Position numbers and translations under genes: made by a program. Shown here piece after piece: positions 1 to 6,791 of a DNA stretch of 9,599 bases. The stretch's first letter is position 1; each line of letters opens with the position of its first letter. The notes under the pieces were generated by a model. That model was not told the origin of the DNA. It saw only the letters and a list, made by a program, of their open reading frames with translations, and did not search any database. This stretch comes from CAZSPT01 sp964608895 (GTDB lineage: Bacteria > Patescibacteriota > Patescibacteriia > 2-01-FULL-39-33), in NCBI GenBank assembly GCA_964608895.1, contig CAZSPT010000031.1, positions 1 to 9,599 on the forward strand, read 5' to 3'.

Positions 1-8
1 TGTTTAAA

Positions 9-329
9 ATGGTCAAAAAATTTACCAAAACCAAAGAAAATTTTGTCTGTGGCCGTTGCGGCCGGACAGTCAAGGGCGACGGCTATACCAACCATTGTCC
101 GTTTTGTCTTTGGTCTTGCCATCGGGATGTCAATCCCGGAGACCGTCAGGAAGAATGCGGCGGCTTAATGGAGCCGGTTGACATTTATCTCCGGAATCAG
201 GATTGGATTATTATCCACCACTGTCGGCGTTGCGGTTGGAAGAGCAAGAACAAAATTAGACCAGAGGATGATTTTGACGAAGTAGTCCGGCTTGAGAAAA
301 AGATTAACGAAAAAAAAGTGAAAGAATAA
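9..329 (+). CDS. RNHCP-domain zinc-ribbon protein
   Basis: A 106-residue cytoplasmic protein that looks like the RNHCP family, small cysteine-rich bacterial proteins of unknown function named for an RNHCPxC motif. Here the motif reads TNHCPFC (residues 27-33), so the family Arg is Thr. Cysteine pairs C14/C17, C30/C33 and C72/C75, plus C37, C50, H38 and H70/H71, could hold one or two zinc ions. The second half has a WIIIHHCRRCGWKSKNKI stretch typical of the family's second ribbon, followed by a charged tail (residues 84-106). The ATG at 9 is the first start in the window, and only eight bases lie upstream, so the ribosome binding site and promoter cannot be judged. A hairpin terminator overlaps the stop codon. 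The next gene is convergent, so nothing in this window is co-transcribed downstream. Nucleic-acid binding is a guess from the zinc ribbons. The family call is fairly secure; the function is unknown. Confidence 0.8.
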   Translation: MVKKFTKTKENFVCGRCGRTVKGDGYTNHCPFCLWSCHRDVNPGDRQEECGGLMEPVDIYLRNQDWIIIHHCRRCGWKSKNKIRPEDDFDEVVRLEKKINEKKVKE

Positions 330-364
330 ATCCCGCTTTCCGAAGAAAACGGGATTTTTGTTTT
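328..364 (+). terminator. Intrinsic terminator after the RNHCP gene, possibly bidirectional
   Basis: The arms AAATCCCG (328-335) and CGGGATTT (350-357) pair. After a C/A mismatch the stem continues as TTTC/GAAA around a CGAA loop. On the plus strand a T-rich tract (355-364) follows. On the minus strand the same hairpin lies just past the stop of the FadL-like gene and is followed by ATTTATTC, a weaker U tract. It therefore probably ends both convergent transcripts. Confidence 0.8.
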
Positions 365-1538
365 AGAATAGCCAGTTGAAGCTCAAACCGGCGGTGATTG
401 TTTCAGCCTCCATTGTTCCGCCGGGCATCAGACTGTCTCCAAAGCCGTAGATGATTTCGGCGTTGATTGTCCGATTGTTTCGGCAGTGGCTTAAACCCAG
501 GGAAACATCCCAGCCGGTGGCGTCGGGAGTCAGTTGATTTATCCGCTCCGGCGGGATTGCCGCTGTTTGATAGCCGATTCCGGCGTTGAGATGCCAATTT
601 TCCTTTAACTGGCGGCGGCCTCCGAAATGAAGACTGTAATTGTCCCGCCAGTTTAGGATTTTGGTTTTTCTCAAAGGAAGGTTTTTGAAGTCAAGGACGA
701 TTTTTTCGGCTGTTTTGGAATAGCCATACCAATGGGCGGAAAATCCCAGCTGCAGCCGAGAGGATACTTGATAGCTAAGATTCATTCCCAGCCTGGGCGG
801 GAAAGTGAATTCGCTTTCAAAATCGTCCCGGAACGACAACAGTCCCAACGGTCCGCTGATTTTAGTGTCTCCCGAAAGGTAGTTTTTGCTTTCGGTGAGA
901 TAGGCGAAGTTGAGATTGAGTTTTTCGTTCGGACGATATTGAAGTCCGACGATCGCTCCCAGTCCCCAGCCATCGGCCTCACTGTCTGTTTTAATCGGAA
1001 GGTATACTTCCCGGACATCAAAAGGCGCCAGGTATTTGAACATACAGTAGCCGAGGTTCAGCCCGACTCCCAGACTGAGCTTTTCGGAAATTCGGAAAGC
1101 CGCCGCCGGAGTGATGTTCGTTTCAGTGATTAAAGTCTCGCTTTCAAAGATTCCTTTAAGCGGAGCTGATTCAAACTTCGCTCCCAGGCCGTAGGGAGTG
1201 GTAACGCCGATTCCAAGAGAAAGCTCCTGGTTGATTGGCCAGACTGCTCCGGCCATCGGCAGGGGATAAAAAACTCCTCCTTCTGATTCCTGGGAGCCAA
1301 GCCGATTTTTAATAACAAATTTCGGCCAGATTGCTTCGGCGGTGAGGTCAAAGAATCTTTCCTGAAAATCAACAAGTCCGGCCGGATTATAACAGAACAA
1401 AGAGGTATCGTCAGCGATCGTTCCGCTGGTTCCTCCGTGCCGAGCTCCCATTCCTCCAATTCGGTTAAGGCCGCCGGCAAAAGCCAGCCCAACCGATAAA
1501 ACGCCTATAATCGTTATAAAAAGAACTTTCTTGCTCAT
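363..1538 (-). CDS. FadL/OMPP1/TodX-family outer-membrane transport protein
   Basis: About 391 residues. Known members are 14-strand outer-membrane barrels that carry long-chain fatty acids or other hydrophobic compounds. An N-terminal signal peptide (KK, then a hydrophobic stretch, then AFA before Gly) is followed by the family signature GMGARHGGTSGTIADDTSLFCYNPAGL, matching the usual G-A-GG-A-ADD-YNPAGL pattern. Further FadL-like stretches are GIGVTTPYGLGAKFE, NITPAAAFRISEKLSLGVGLNLGY, FPPRLGMNLSYQV and NWRDNYSLHFGGRRQL. The protein ends GLSFNWLF, and a C-terminal Phe is the usual signal for beta-barrel insertion. Two tandem ATGs exist at 1541 and 1538. The GGAG of the ribosome site is 3 nt from the first and 6 nt from the second, so I prefer 1538; starting at 1541 adds one Met. 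Codon use matches the rest of the region, so no recent transfer is visible. It is divergent from the methyltransferase. An outer-membrane protein is unexpected if the host is a monoderm CPR bacterium. Substrate unknown. Confidence 0.85.
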   Translation of the reverse strand: MSKKVLFITIIGVLSVGLAFAGGLNRIGGMGARHGGTSGTIADDTSLFCYNPAGLVDFQERFFDLTAEAIWPKFVIKNRLGSQESEGGVFYPLPMAGAVWPINQELSLGIGVTTPYGLGAKFESAPLKGIFESETLITETNITPAAAFRISEKLSLGVGLNLGYCMFKYLAPFDVREVYLPIKTDSEADGWGLGAIVGLQYRPNEKLNLNFAYLTESKNYLSGDTKISGPLGLLSFRDDFESEFTFPPRLGMNLSYQVSSRLQLGFSAHWYGYSKTAEKIVLDFKNLPLRKTKILNWRDNYSLHFGGRRQLKENWHLNAGIGYQTAAIPPERINQLTPDATGWDVSLGLSHCRNNRTINAEIIYGFGDSLMPGGTMEAETITAGLSFNWLF

Positions 1539-1586
1539 CATTCTCTCCTTTTTTCTTGCTTTTTTCAGCCCTTTATCTGAAACATT

Positions 1587-1615
1587 ATCTTAGCATTTTG
1601 TTGTTTTTTTGTCAA
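1587..1615 (-). promoter_or_regulatory. Promoter for the FadL-like gene
   Basis: On the minus strand a perfect -35 TTGACA (1615-1610) is followed, after exactly 17 nt, by TAAGAT (1592-1587). Transcription would begin near 1580, about 40 nt before the start codon. The -35 is one half of an 18-bp palindrome shared with the divergent promoter. Sequence match only. Confidence 0.6.
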
Positions 1616-1626
1616 ATATTTGACAA
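1609..1626. repeat. 18-bp perfect palindrome joining two -35 elements
   Basis: TTGTCAAATATTTGACAA is a perfect palindrome in the divergent intergenic region. Its two ends supply TTGACA for the plus strand (1620-1625) and for the minus strand (1610-1615), separated by ATAT. It may be only two back-to-back -35 boxes, or it may also be an operator for a dimeric regulator; the sequence alone cannot decide. Confidence 0.85.
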
Positions 1627-1648
1627 TTTTGGAAAAAATTGATATATT
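1620..1648 (+). promoter_or_regulatory. Promoter for the methyltransferase gene
   Basis: TTGACA (1620-1625), a 17-nt spacer, then TATATT (1643-1648). Transcription would begin near 1655, leaving a leader of about 47 nt rich in A that ends in the ribosome site GGAGAG. This is the best consensus match in the window. Confidence 0.65.
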
Positions 1649-1680
1649 CTTGGCAGATGTAGTACTTTAAAAACAAAAAA

Positions 1681-1698
1681 AAGAAAAAAGGAGAGAAT
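1681..1698 (+). repeat. Leader and ribosome-site element duplicated as an inverted repeat
   Basis: AAGAAAAAAGGAGAGAAT occurs at 1681-1698 before the methyltransferase start, and identically on the minus strand at 1557-1540 before the FadL-like start. Both copies hold the GGAG ribosome site. The 18-nt identity in two otherwise unrelated genes is more than a shared Shine-Dalgarno core would require, although the A-rich part is of low complexity. Confidence 0.7.
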
Positions 1699-1701
1699 AT
1701 C

Positions 1702-2685
1702 ATGAAAAGATATGATAAACTGAATACATCAGTAATTTCTGAAGTCGAAGTTGCCATTATTCCTGAAGTGTCTAAAGTTGAAATTTTACCTGTTTCCGCA
1801 AAAAATCAGCCTATTAAATTACCGGTTTTTGAAAAGAAACGTTGGCTGTATGTTTTAACTTTACCAATTTCCTGGTTATTAACTTTGTATGTGATGGTAA
1901 AGAAAGGTATTTGTAAATTCTTTCATGTTCCTGGTTTATTTACAAATACTCTATGGTTTGATGGTTTAGGTTCTTCTAATAGAGAGATTAAAGATGGAGC
2001 GGCTTCATGGAAAGCACTTAACATAATCTACAATCATCGTTTCAATGAATCGATATTAAATATTGTAGATGATTTCTGGATCGGTATGATTAATGCTCAA
2101 GCGGTTCGTAATCGTTATAAGTTAGTTAAGCAGGAAGTTAGGAGGGCTATCTTGCAATTTAACGATTATAAAGAGGTTAGACTAGTATCTTTAGCCTGTG
2201 GTTCCGCTCAAGCAGTAATTGAAATTATGGCAGAATTTAAAGATGAAGGGATTTTGGTAAGGACAATTTTAGTGGATATTGACCAAAATGCGTTAGATTA
2301 TGCGAGTAATCTGGCGGAACAAAATGGTGTAACTGGTCAAATTATCACTATCAAGGCTAGCGTATCAGAGATCGATAGTATCGCCTCTGATTTTAAGCCA
2401 CAAGTAATTGAGATGCTCGGACTTTTAGATTATATTCCACGCGAAAAGGCTATAAAATTAGCCAGAAAAATCTATGAGTCTTTGGAAATAAAAGGTATTT
2501 TTCTTACCTGTAATATCGCTCCTAACATAGAGAGATATTTTCTAACTTGGGTAATTGATTGGCCGATGATCTATCGTAAACCTTCAGATCTAGTGGAAAT
2601 TATCCATAAAGCTGGTTTCAGCGATTTCAGGATTATTTATGAGCCTCTTAAAGTTCATGGACTAGTAGTGGCTACAAAAATATAA
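1702..2685 (+). CDS. Class I SAM-dependent methyltransferase, possibly membrane-associated
   Basis: 327 residues. The C-terminal half is a Rossmann-type methyltransferase: motif I LVSLACGSA (161-169) binds S-adenosylmethionine, the acidic ribose-binding site is VDIDQNAL (191-198), a motif IV-like stretch EMLGLLDYIP lies at 237-246, and the last strands end HGLVVATK. The N-terminal 160 residues are unusual: a low-complexity Val/Glu/Pro-rich start (12-43), one hydrophobic segment at about 48-66 flanked by Lys/Arg that may anchor or dip into the membrane, then a helical part (103-152). The layout is reminiscent of large uncharacterised methyltransferase families, but I cannot name one. The substrate is unknown; the hydrophobic segment hints at a lipid or membrane-bound acceptor (inference). 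The start is supported by GGAG 8 nt upstream. Codon use differs from most neighbours (AGA/AGG and CGT but no CGG arginine), consistent with a different origin. It has its own promoter and terminator, so it is probably monocistronic. Confidence 0.75.
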   Translation: MKRYDKLNTSVISEVEVAIIPEVSKVEILPVSAKNQPIKLPVFEKKRWLYVLTLPISWLLTLYVMVKKGICKFFHVPGLFTNTLWFDGLGSSNREIKDGAASWKALNIIYNHRFNESILNIVDDFWIGMINAQAVRNRYKLVKQEVRRAILQFNDYKEVRLVSLACGSAQAVIEIMAEFKDEGILVRTILVDIDQNALDYASNLAEQNGVTGQIITIKASVSEIDSIASDFKPQVIEMLGLLDYIPREKAIKLARKIYESLEIKGIFLTCNIAPNIERYFLTWVIDWPMIYRKPSDLVEIIHKAGFSDFRIIYEPLKVHGLVVATKI

Positions 2686-2692
2686 TGCAAAG

Positions 2693-2750
2693 ACCCGGAA
2701 AAAATGTTATAATATCAATAACTTAACATTAATTCCGGGTTTATTTAATT
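2693..2750 (+). terminator. Large intrinsic terminator after the methyltransferase
   Basis: The outer stem ACCCGGAA (2693-2700) pairs with TTCCGGGT (2733-2740). After an AA/AA internal loop the inner stem AATGTTA (2703-2709) pairs with TAACATT (2724-2730) around a 14-nt loop. An imperfect T-rich tract, TTTATTTAATT, follows. It lies 8 nt past the stop codon. Confidence 0.75.
2705..2713 (+). promoter_or_regulatory. Extended -10 promoter for the histidine kinase
   Basis: TGTTATAAT is a perfect extended -10 (TGn plus TATAAT). No convincing -35 is seen 16-18 nt upstream, as is usual for extended -10 promoters. The start would be near 2720, giving a short leader of about 33 nt without a Shine-Dalgarno sequence. 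The element lies inside the preceding terminator hairpin. Confidence 0.45.
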
Positions 2751-2752
2751 AT

Positions 2753-4963
2753 ATGAGTTTTTATGCTATATCAGCTTTAGTTAATTTTATCACAAGTGTC
2801 ACACTTGGTTTTTTTGTAATATATAAAAGTAGAAATTCTAAAAATTTTAGTTTTTTTATTTTTAGTCTTTTTGTCGGTTTTTGGAGTATTGCTTATTTTT
2901 TGTGGCAAATTTCTGATACATATTACGTTGCATTATTTTGGGTTAAGATATTAATATCTTTTGCTGTTTTTATTCCTGTTGCTTATTTACATTTTGTTTA
3001 TGCTTTAATAGAAATTTTAAAAAGAAGGAAATTTTTTTTAATTTTTAGTTATTTTCTATTTTCTTTTTTTCTTTTGGCAAATTTCACACCTTATTTTGTC
3101 AGTCATGTTGAACCTTTATTGAATTTTAAATTTTGGCCTATTGCCGGATCCGTTTATAGTATATTTTTAATTATTTGGTTTTTTTATGTTTTTTATTCCT
3201 CTTATCTTCTGATAGATAAATATAGGAAATCGGTAGGATTAATAAAAATTCAGATTAAATATGTGATTATTGGAATGATTATAGGTTTTACCGGCGGAGC
3301 AACGAATTATTTATTGTGGTATAAAATACCTATTCCACCATTTGGTAATATTTTAGTTTCTGTCTATGTTGGTTCAATAGCTTACGCCATTCTCCGTTAC
3401 CGCCTCATGGATATTAGGATTGTTGTCCGGAAGATTTTTATTTATTTTGGGATGGGGGTGTTTGTTTACGGAGCTTTCTATTTTTTAATTTGGTTCTATA
3501 ATAAAATTTTCGGCGGAGTCTCCAACATCGCCGCCTATTCCGTTGGTTTGATTGTTGCTCCGGCGTTTATTTTGGCTTTTTACGGTCTTGATAAATGGCT
3601 TCGGGTTTTTGCCAACAAGTATTTATTTGTTTCTTTATATAACTATCAGGAGACCATTAACAAGTTAACTGAAGAGCTTAACTATTACATCAATTTAAAC
3701 AAGATTATTGATTTAATTGTTGATACGATTAAAAAAACAATGCAGTTGGAGCGGGCCGGAGTTCTTTTAGTTGACCCTGAAACCAAACCGGTTCGTTATA
3801 AAATTTCCAAAGTCGTCGGATTTAATCGTCAAAATGGAATTGGTTTGGTTCAGGATGGGTTTTTAACTAAACATTTGAAGAAAAGCCAGAAGCTTCTTGT
3901 CCGAGATGAACTTTTAATGTTTGCTCGGGACGCGCGGTCAGTTCGGGAAAAGAATAATTTTCAGAAACTTCATAAAAAAATGGAGAAGATTGAGGCCTCG
4001 CTCTGCTTGCCGCTTTTAAGCAGTAATAAGCTTATCGGAGTCATTGTTCTGGGTTCCAAAATTTCCGGCGACGCTTATACCAAAGAAGACCTTGAGCTTT
4101 TGAATGTTTTATCCAAACAGGCCGGTATTGCCATTGAAAATGCCATCATGTATCAAAAAGTCCAAAGTTTTTCTGAAACTTTGGAAGAGAAGGTTGACGA
4201 GCAAACCAAAGAGCTTCAATCGGCTAATAAGGAATTAAAAAGATTGGATGAAGCCAAATCTGAATTTTTGTCAATTGCCTCCCACCAGCTCCGGACTCCT
4301 TTAACGGTTATCAAAGGATATGTTTCAATGATGCTTGAAGGGAGTTTTGGCCGGATCCCCAAGGTTGTCCGGGGGAATTTGAAGAAAGTTTTTATTTCAA
4401 CTGAACGACTGGTTAATTTAGTTGAGAATCTTCTGGATATTTCCCGGATTGAAGCCGGCCGGTTGGAATTTGACATTCAGCCGGTTGACTTGGCGGAAAT
4501 TTCAAAGTTTTTAATTGATGATTTTCACCGGAAGGCGAAAGAGAAAAATTTGAAGCTTGAATTCCACGCTGAAAAAAATCTTCCGAAAGCCAAGACTGAC
4601 CCTGACCAAATCAAAGAAGTTATTTCCAATTTTATTGACAACGCTATCAAATACACTGAGCAAGGGAAGATAACAGTGAGTCTTCATCAGGAAAGCCGTT
4701 CGGTCGTCTTTAGCTGTCAGGACACCGGCCGGGGAATTTCTCCCGAAGATCTTTCCCGACTGTTTAACAAATTTACCCGAGGTCAGGGAATGATGAAGGT
4801 TCATACCGAAGGAGTTGGCCTTGGTTTGTATTTTGCTCGGGTTTTAATTGAAAATATGGGCGGTCGGATCTGGGCTGAAAGTCCGGGCAAAAACAAAGGA
4901 AGCAAATTTTCTTTCAGTTTGCCGCTGGCCGACAAGCGCCAAGCGAAAAAAGTCCGGGAATAG
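2753..4963 (+). CDS. Membrane sensor histidine kinase (7TM-type sensor, GAF, HisKA, HATPase)
   Basis: 736 residues. About nine membrane segments lie within residues 3-283: seven form a 7TM-type sensor, followed by the conserved YAILRYRLMDIR junction (about 211-222) and two more helices. A GAF-like domain spans about 315-470 (LERAGVLLVD, ASLCLPLLSSNKLIGVIVLGS, AGIAIENA). A coiled coil (about 472-503) leads into the HisKA H-box SIASHQLRTPL with phospho-acceptor His511. The ATPase domain has the N-box NFIDNAIKYT (Asn630), the G1 box DTGRGIS, an F-box FNKFTRG and the G2 box GVGLGLYFARVL. All catalytic motifs are intact. It should autophosphorylate and pass phosphate to a response regulator, but none is encoded nearby. 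The signal is unknown. The first 210 codons are extremely AT-rich with AGA/AGG arginine; from about 3385 the style becomes that of the neighbouring genes, with CGN arginine and CCGG. The stop codon abuts the thrS stop codon with no gap, and no terminator is seen. Confidence 0.92.
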   Translation: MSFYAISALVNFITSVTLGFFVIYKSRNSKNFSFFIFSLFVGFWSIAYFLWQISDTYYVALFWVKILISFAVFIPVAYLHFVYALIEILKRRKFFLIFSYFLFSFFLLANFTPYFVSHVEPLLNFKFWPIAGSVYSIFLIIWFFYVFYSSYLLIDKYRKSVGLIKIQIKYVIIGMIIGFTGGATNYLLWYKIPIPPFGNILVSVYVGSIAYAILRYRLMDIRIVVRKIFIYFGMGVFVYGAFYFLIWFYNKIFGGVSNIAAYSVGLIVAPAFILAFYGLDKWLRVFANKYLFVSLYNYQETINKLTEELNYYINLNKIIDLIVDTIKKTMQLERAGVLLVDPETKPVRYKISKVVGFNRQNGIGLVQDGFLTKHLKKSQKLLVRDELLMFARDARSVREKNNFQKLHKKMEKIEASLCLPLLSSNKLIGVIVLGSKISGDAYTKEDLELLNVLSKQAGIAIENAIMYQKVQSFSETLEEKVDEQTKELQSANKELKRLDEAKSEFLSIASHQLRTPLTVIKGYVSMMLEGSFGRIPKVVRGNLKKVFISTERLVNLVENLLDISRIEAGRLEFDIQPVDLAEISKFLIDDFHRKAKEKNLKLEFHAEKNLPKAKTDPDQIKEVISNFIDNAIKYTEQGKITVSLHQESRSVVFSCQDTGRGISPEDLSRLFNKFTRGQGMMKVHTEGVGLGLYFARVLIENMGGRIWAESPGKNKGSKFSFSLPLADKRQAKKVRE

Positions 4964-6718
4964 CTATTTCTTTTCGGCAATTTCTTTTTCCAGTCTGGCG
5001 CTGAATTGAGAAAGTTTTTCCGGTCCAAGGTCGCCTTGCCCTCTTTTTCTGACTGCTACTGACTGGCGGTCTTTTTCTTTTTCTCCAACAATCAGGAGAT
5101 AAGGTATTTTTTCTTTTTCGCCGTTTCGGATTTTTTTGCTCAAAGTTTCGTCAGTTTCGTCCAGCTCAATTCGGAATTCCCGCTCTTCAAGTTTGTTTCT
5201 GACTGTTTCGGCGTAATCCAGAAATTTTTCCGAGATTGGAATAATTTTCGCCTGAACCGGCGCCAACCAGGCCGGAAAAGCTCCGGCGGTGTGTTCAATA
5301 TAGACGCCGAGGAATCTTTCCAAGGCGCCGAGAAGGGCCCGGTGAATCATAAAAGGCTGTTCTTCTTTTCCTTCGGTGTTAATATAGGACATTTTGAATC
5401 GGGCCGGCAGATTAAAGTCAAATTGAATTGTTGAAAGCTGCCATTTCCGGCCGATGGCGTCTTTAATTTTGAAATCTATTTTCGGGCCGTAGAAGACCGC
5501 TCCGCCGATATCATATTGAAAATCTTTGAAGCCGGCTTTGGTAATTGCTTTTTTCAGGGTTTCTTCGGCTTTTTCCCAATCGCGGTCCGCACCGATGAAT
5601 TTTTCTTTGCTTTTCGGGTCTCGGACGCTCAAATCAACCTGAAAATCTTTGAAACCGAAAGTTTTCAACATATAGAGAGTGAGCTCCAGAGCTTTTACAA
5701 CTTCTTGTTCAAGCTGATCAGGAGTGCAGATGATATGAGCGTCGTCTTGGGTGAAGCCGCGGCAGCGGGTTAGGCCGTGGAGGGTGCCGGAACGTTCATA
5801 GCGATAAACCGTTCCCATTTCGGTCCAGCGGAGCGGCAATTCTCGGTAGGAGCGTTTTTTGCTTTTGTAGAGCTGGACGTGGAAAGGGCAGTTCATTGGC
5901 TTGAGCCGGTATTTTTCGCCTTCAATTGAGAAATAAGGATAAATATTTTCTTTGAAAAAATCAGAATGGCCGGAATGGCGCCAGAGTTTTTCCGAAGCGA
6001 TATGGGGAGTTGAAACAAGTTGGTAGCCTTTTTTCAAATAAGTGTTCAAAGCAAAATTAATTATTTCCCAGCGGAGCCGGGCTCCTTTTGGAAGATAAAG
6101 AGGCAGGCCGCTTCCGACTTCTTCGTCAAGAATAAAAAGTTCAAGCTCGGTTCCAATTTTGCGGTGGTCCCGCTTTTGGGCTTCTTTTCTTAGTTCAAGG
6201 TATTTTTTAAGTTCTTTGGCGGTTTCAAAAGCGGTTCCGTAAATTCGCTGGAGCATTTTGTTGTTTTCGTCCCCCCGCCAATAAGCGCCGGCAATTGATA
6301 GAAGTTTGAAATGCCCGAGTTCTTTCAGGGAAGAGACGTGAGGCCCTTGGCAGAGATCTTCAAAATCCCCCAACTTGTAGAAGGTTACCTTTTTTTCTCC
6401 TTGTTTTTTTAATTCTTTGATTAATTCCTGTTTGTAGGGTTGGCCGGTCGTTTTTTTTAAAGCTTGGGCGATTGTCAGTTCGGTTTTTTCAAACTTAATG
6501 TCTTGTTTCAGGAGTTCAGTCATTTTTTTCTCAATTTTTTCAAGATCTTCCGGAGCAAAAGTTTGCCTCCCCAAGTCAAAATCGTAATAAAAGCCGTCTT
6601 CAATCGTCGGACCGATGGCGAATTTTACTTTTGGCCCGAACAGCTCTTTAATCGCCCGGGCCATTAAATGAGCGGTTGAGTGGCGGATTTTTTCCAGTTG
6701 GTTGTTTTTTTCAGCCAT
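4964..6718 (-). CDS. thrS: Threonyl-tRNA synthetase lacking the TGS domain
   Basis: 584 residues; charges tRNA-Thr with threonine in the cytoplasm. The N-terminal editing (SAD) domain keeps HSTAH (His13, His17) and CQGPH (Cys123, His127), so removal of mischarged serine should be possible. The class II catalytic core shows motif 1 around GARLRWEIINF, motif 2 VYRYERSGTLHGLTRCRGF (Arg306) and motif 3 GALERFLGVYIEH (Arg468). Zinc ligands are Cys277 (MNCPFH), His328 (DDAHII) and His459 (FMIHRA). The anticodon-binding domain follows from about 490. Typical bacterial ThrRS is about 640 residues with an N-terminal TGS domain, absent here; this short form is one reason to suspect a CPR host. The ATG at 6718 is chosen because the SAD domain begins within ten residues. 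No Shine-Dalgarno sequence precedes it: the 25 nt upstream are A/T only except one C. Expression is controlled by the T-box leader just upstream. Confidence 0.96.
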   Translation of the reverse strand: MAEKNNQLEKIRHSTAHLMARAIKELFGPKVKFAIGPTIEDGFYYDFDLGRQTFAPEDLEKIEKKMTELLKQDIKFEKTELTIAQALKKTTGQPYKQELIKELKKQGEKKVTFYKLGDFEDLCQGPHVSSLKELGHFKLLSIAGAYWRGDENNKMLQRIYGTAFETAKELKKYLELRKEAQKRDHRKIGTELELFILDEEVGSGLPLYLPKGARLRWEIINFALNTYLKKGYQLVSTPHIASEKLWRHSGHSDFFKENIYPYFSIEGEKYRLKPMNCPFHVQLYKSKKRSYRELPLRWTEMGTVYRYERSGTLHGLTRCRGFTQDDAHIICTPDQLEQEVVKALELTLYMLKTFGFKDFQVDLSVRDPKSKEKFIGADRDWEKAEETLKKAITKAGFKDFQYDIGGAVFYGPKIDFKIKDAIGRKWQLSTIQFDFNLPARFKMSYINTEGKEEQPFMIHRALLGALERFLGVYIEHTAGAFPAWLAPVQAKIIPISEKFLDYAETVRNKLEEREFRIELDETDETLSKKIRNGEKEKIPYLLIVGEKEKDRQSVAVRKRGQGDLGPEKLSQFSARLEKEIAEKK

Positions 6719-6743
6719 ATTTTTTGATTATTTTAAATTAATT

Positions 6744-6791
6744 AAAAAAACTCGTCCCAGTTATATAGAAAAATATAATTCTTGGGACGAG
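6744..6791 (-). terminator. Regulated intrinsic terminator of the thrS T-box
   Basis: On the minus strand CTCGTCCCA (6791-6783) pairs with TGGGACGAG (6759-6751). An inner TTATAT/ATATAA stem extends the hairpin, and seven T residues (6750-6744) follow. It lies 15 nt after the T-box element and 25 nt before the thrS start codon, the expected place for attenuation. Confidence 0.92.

Noticed and set aside
732..1133. 133-codon plus-strand frame opposite the FadL-like gene
   Set aside because: Antisense shadow of a well-supported barrel gene; the predicted peptide shows no domain or promoter support.
1542..1701. Insertion-sequence ends flanking the divergent region
   Set aside because: The 18-nt inverted repeats coincide with the ribosome sites of both genes, and no transposase fragment lies between them, so a mobile element is not supported.
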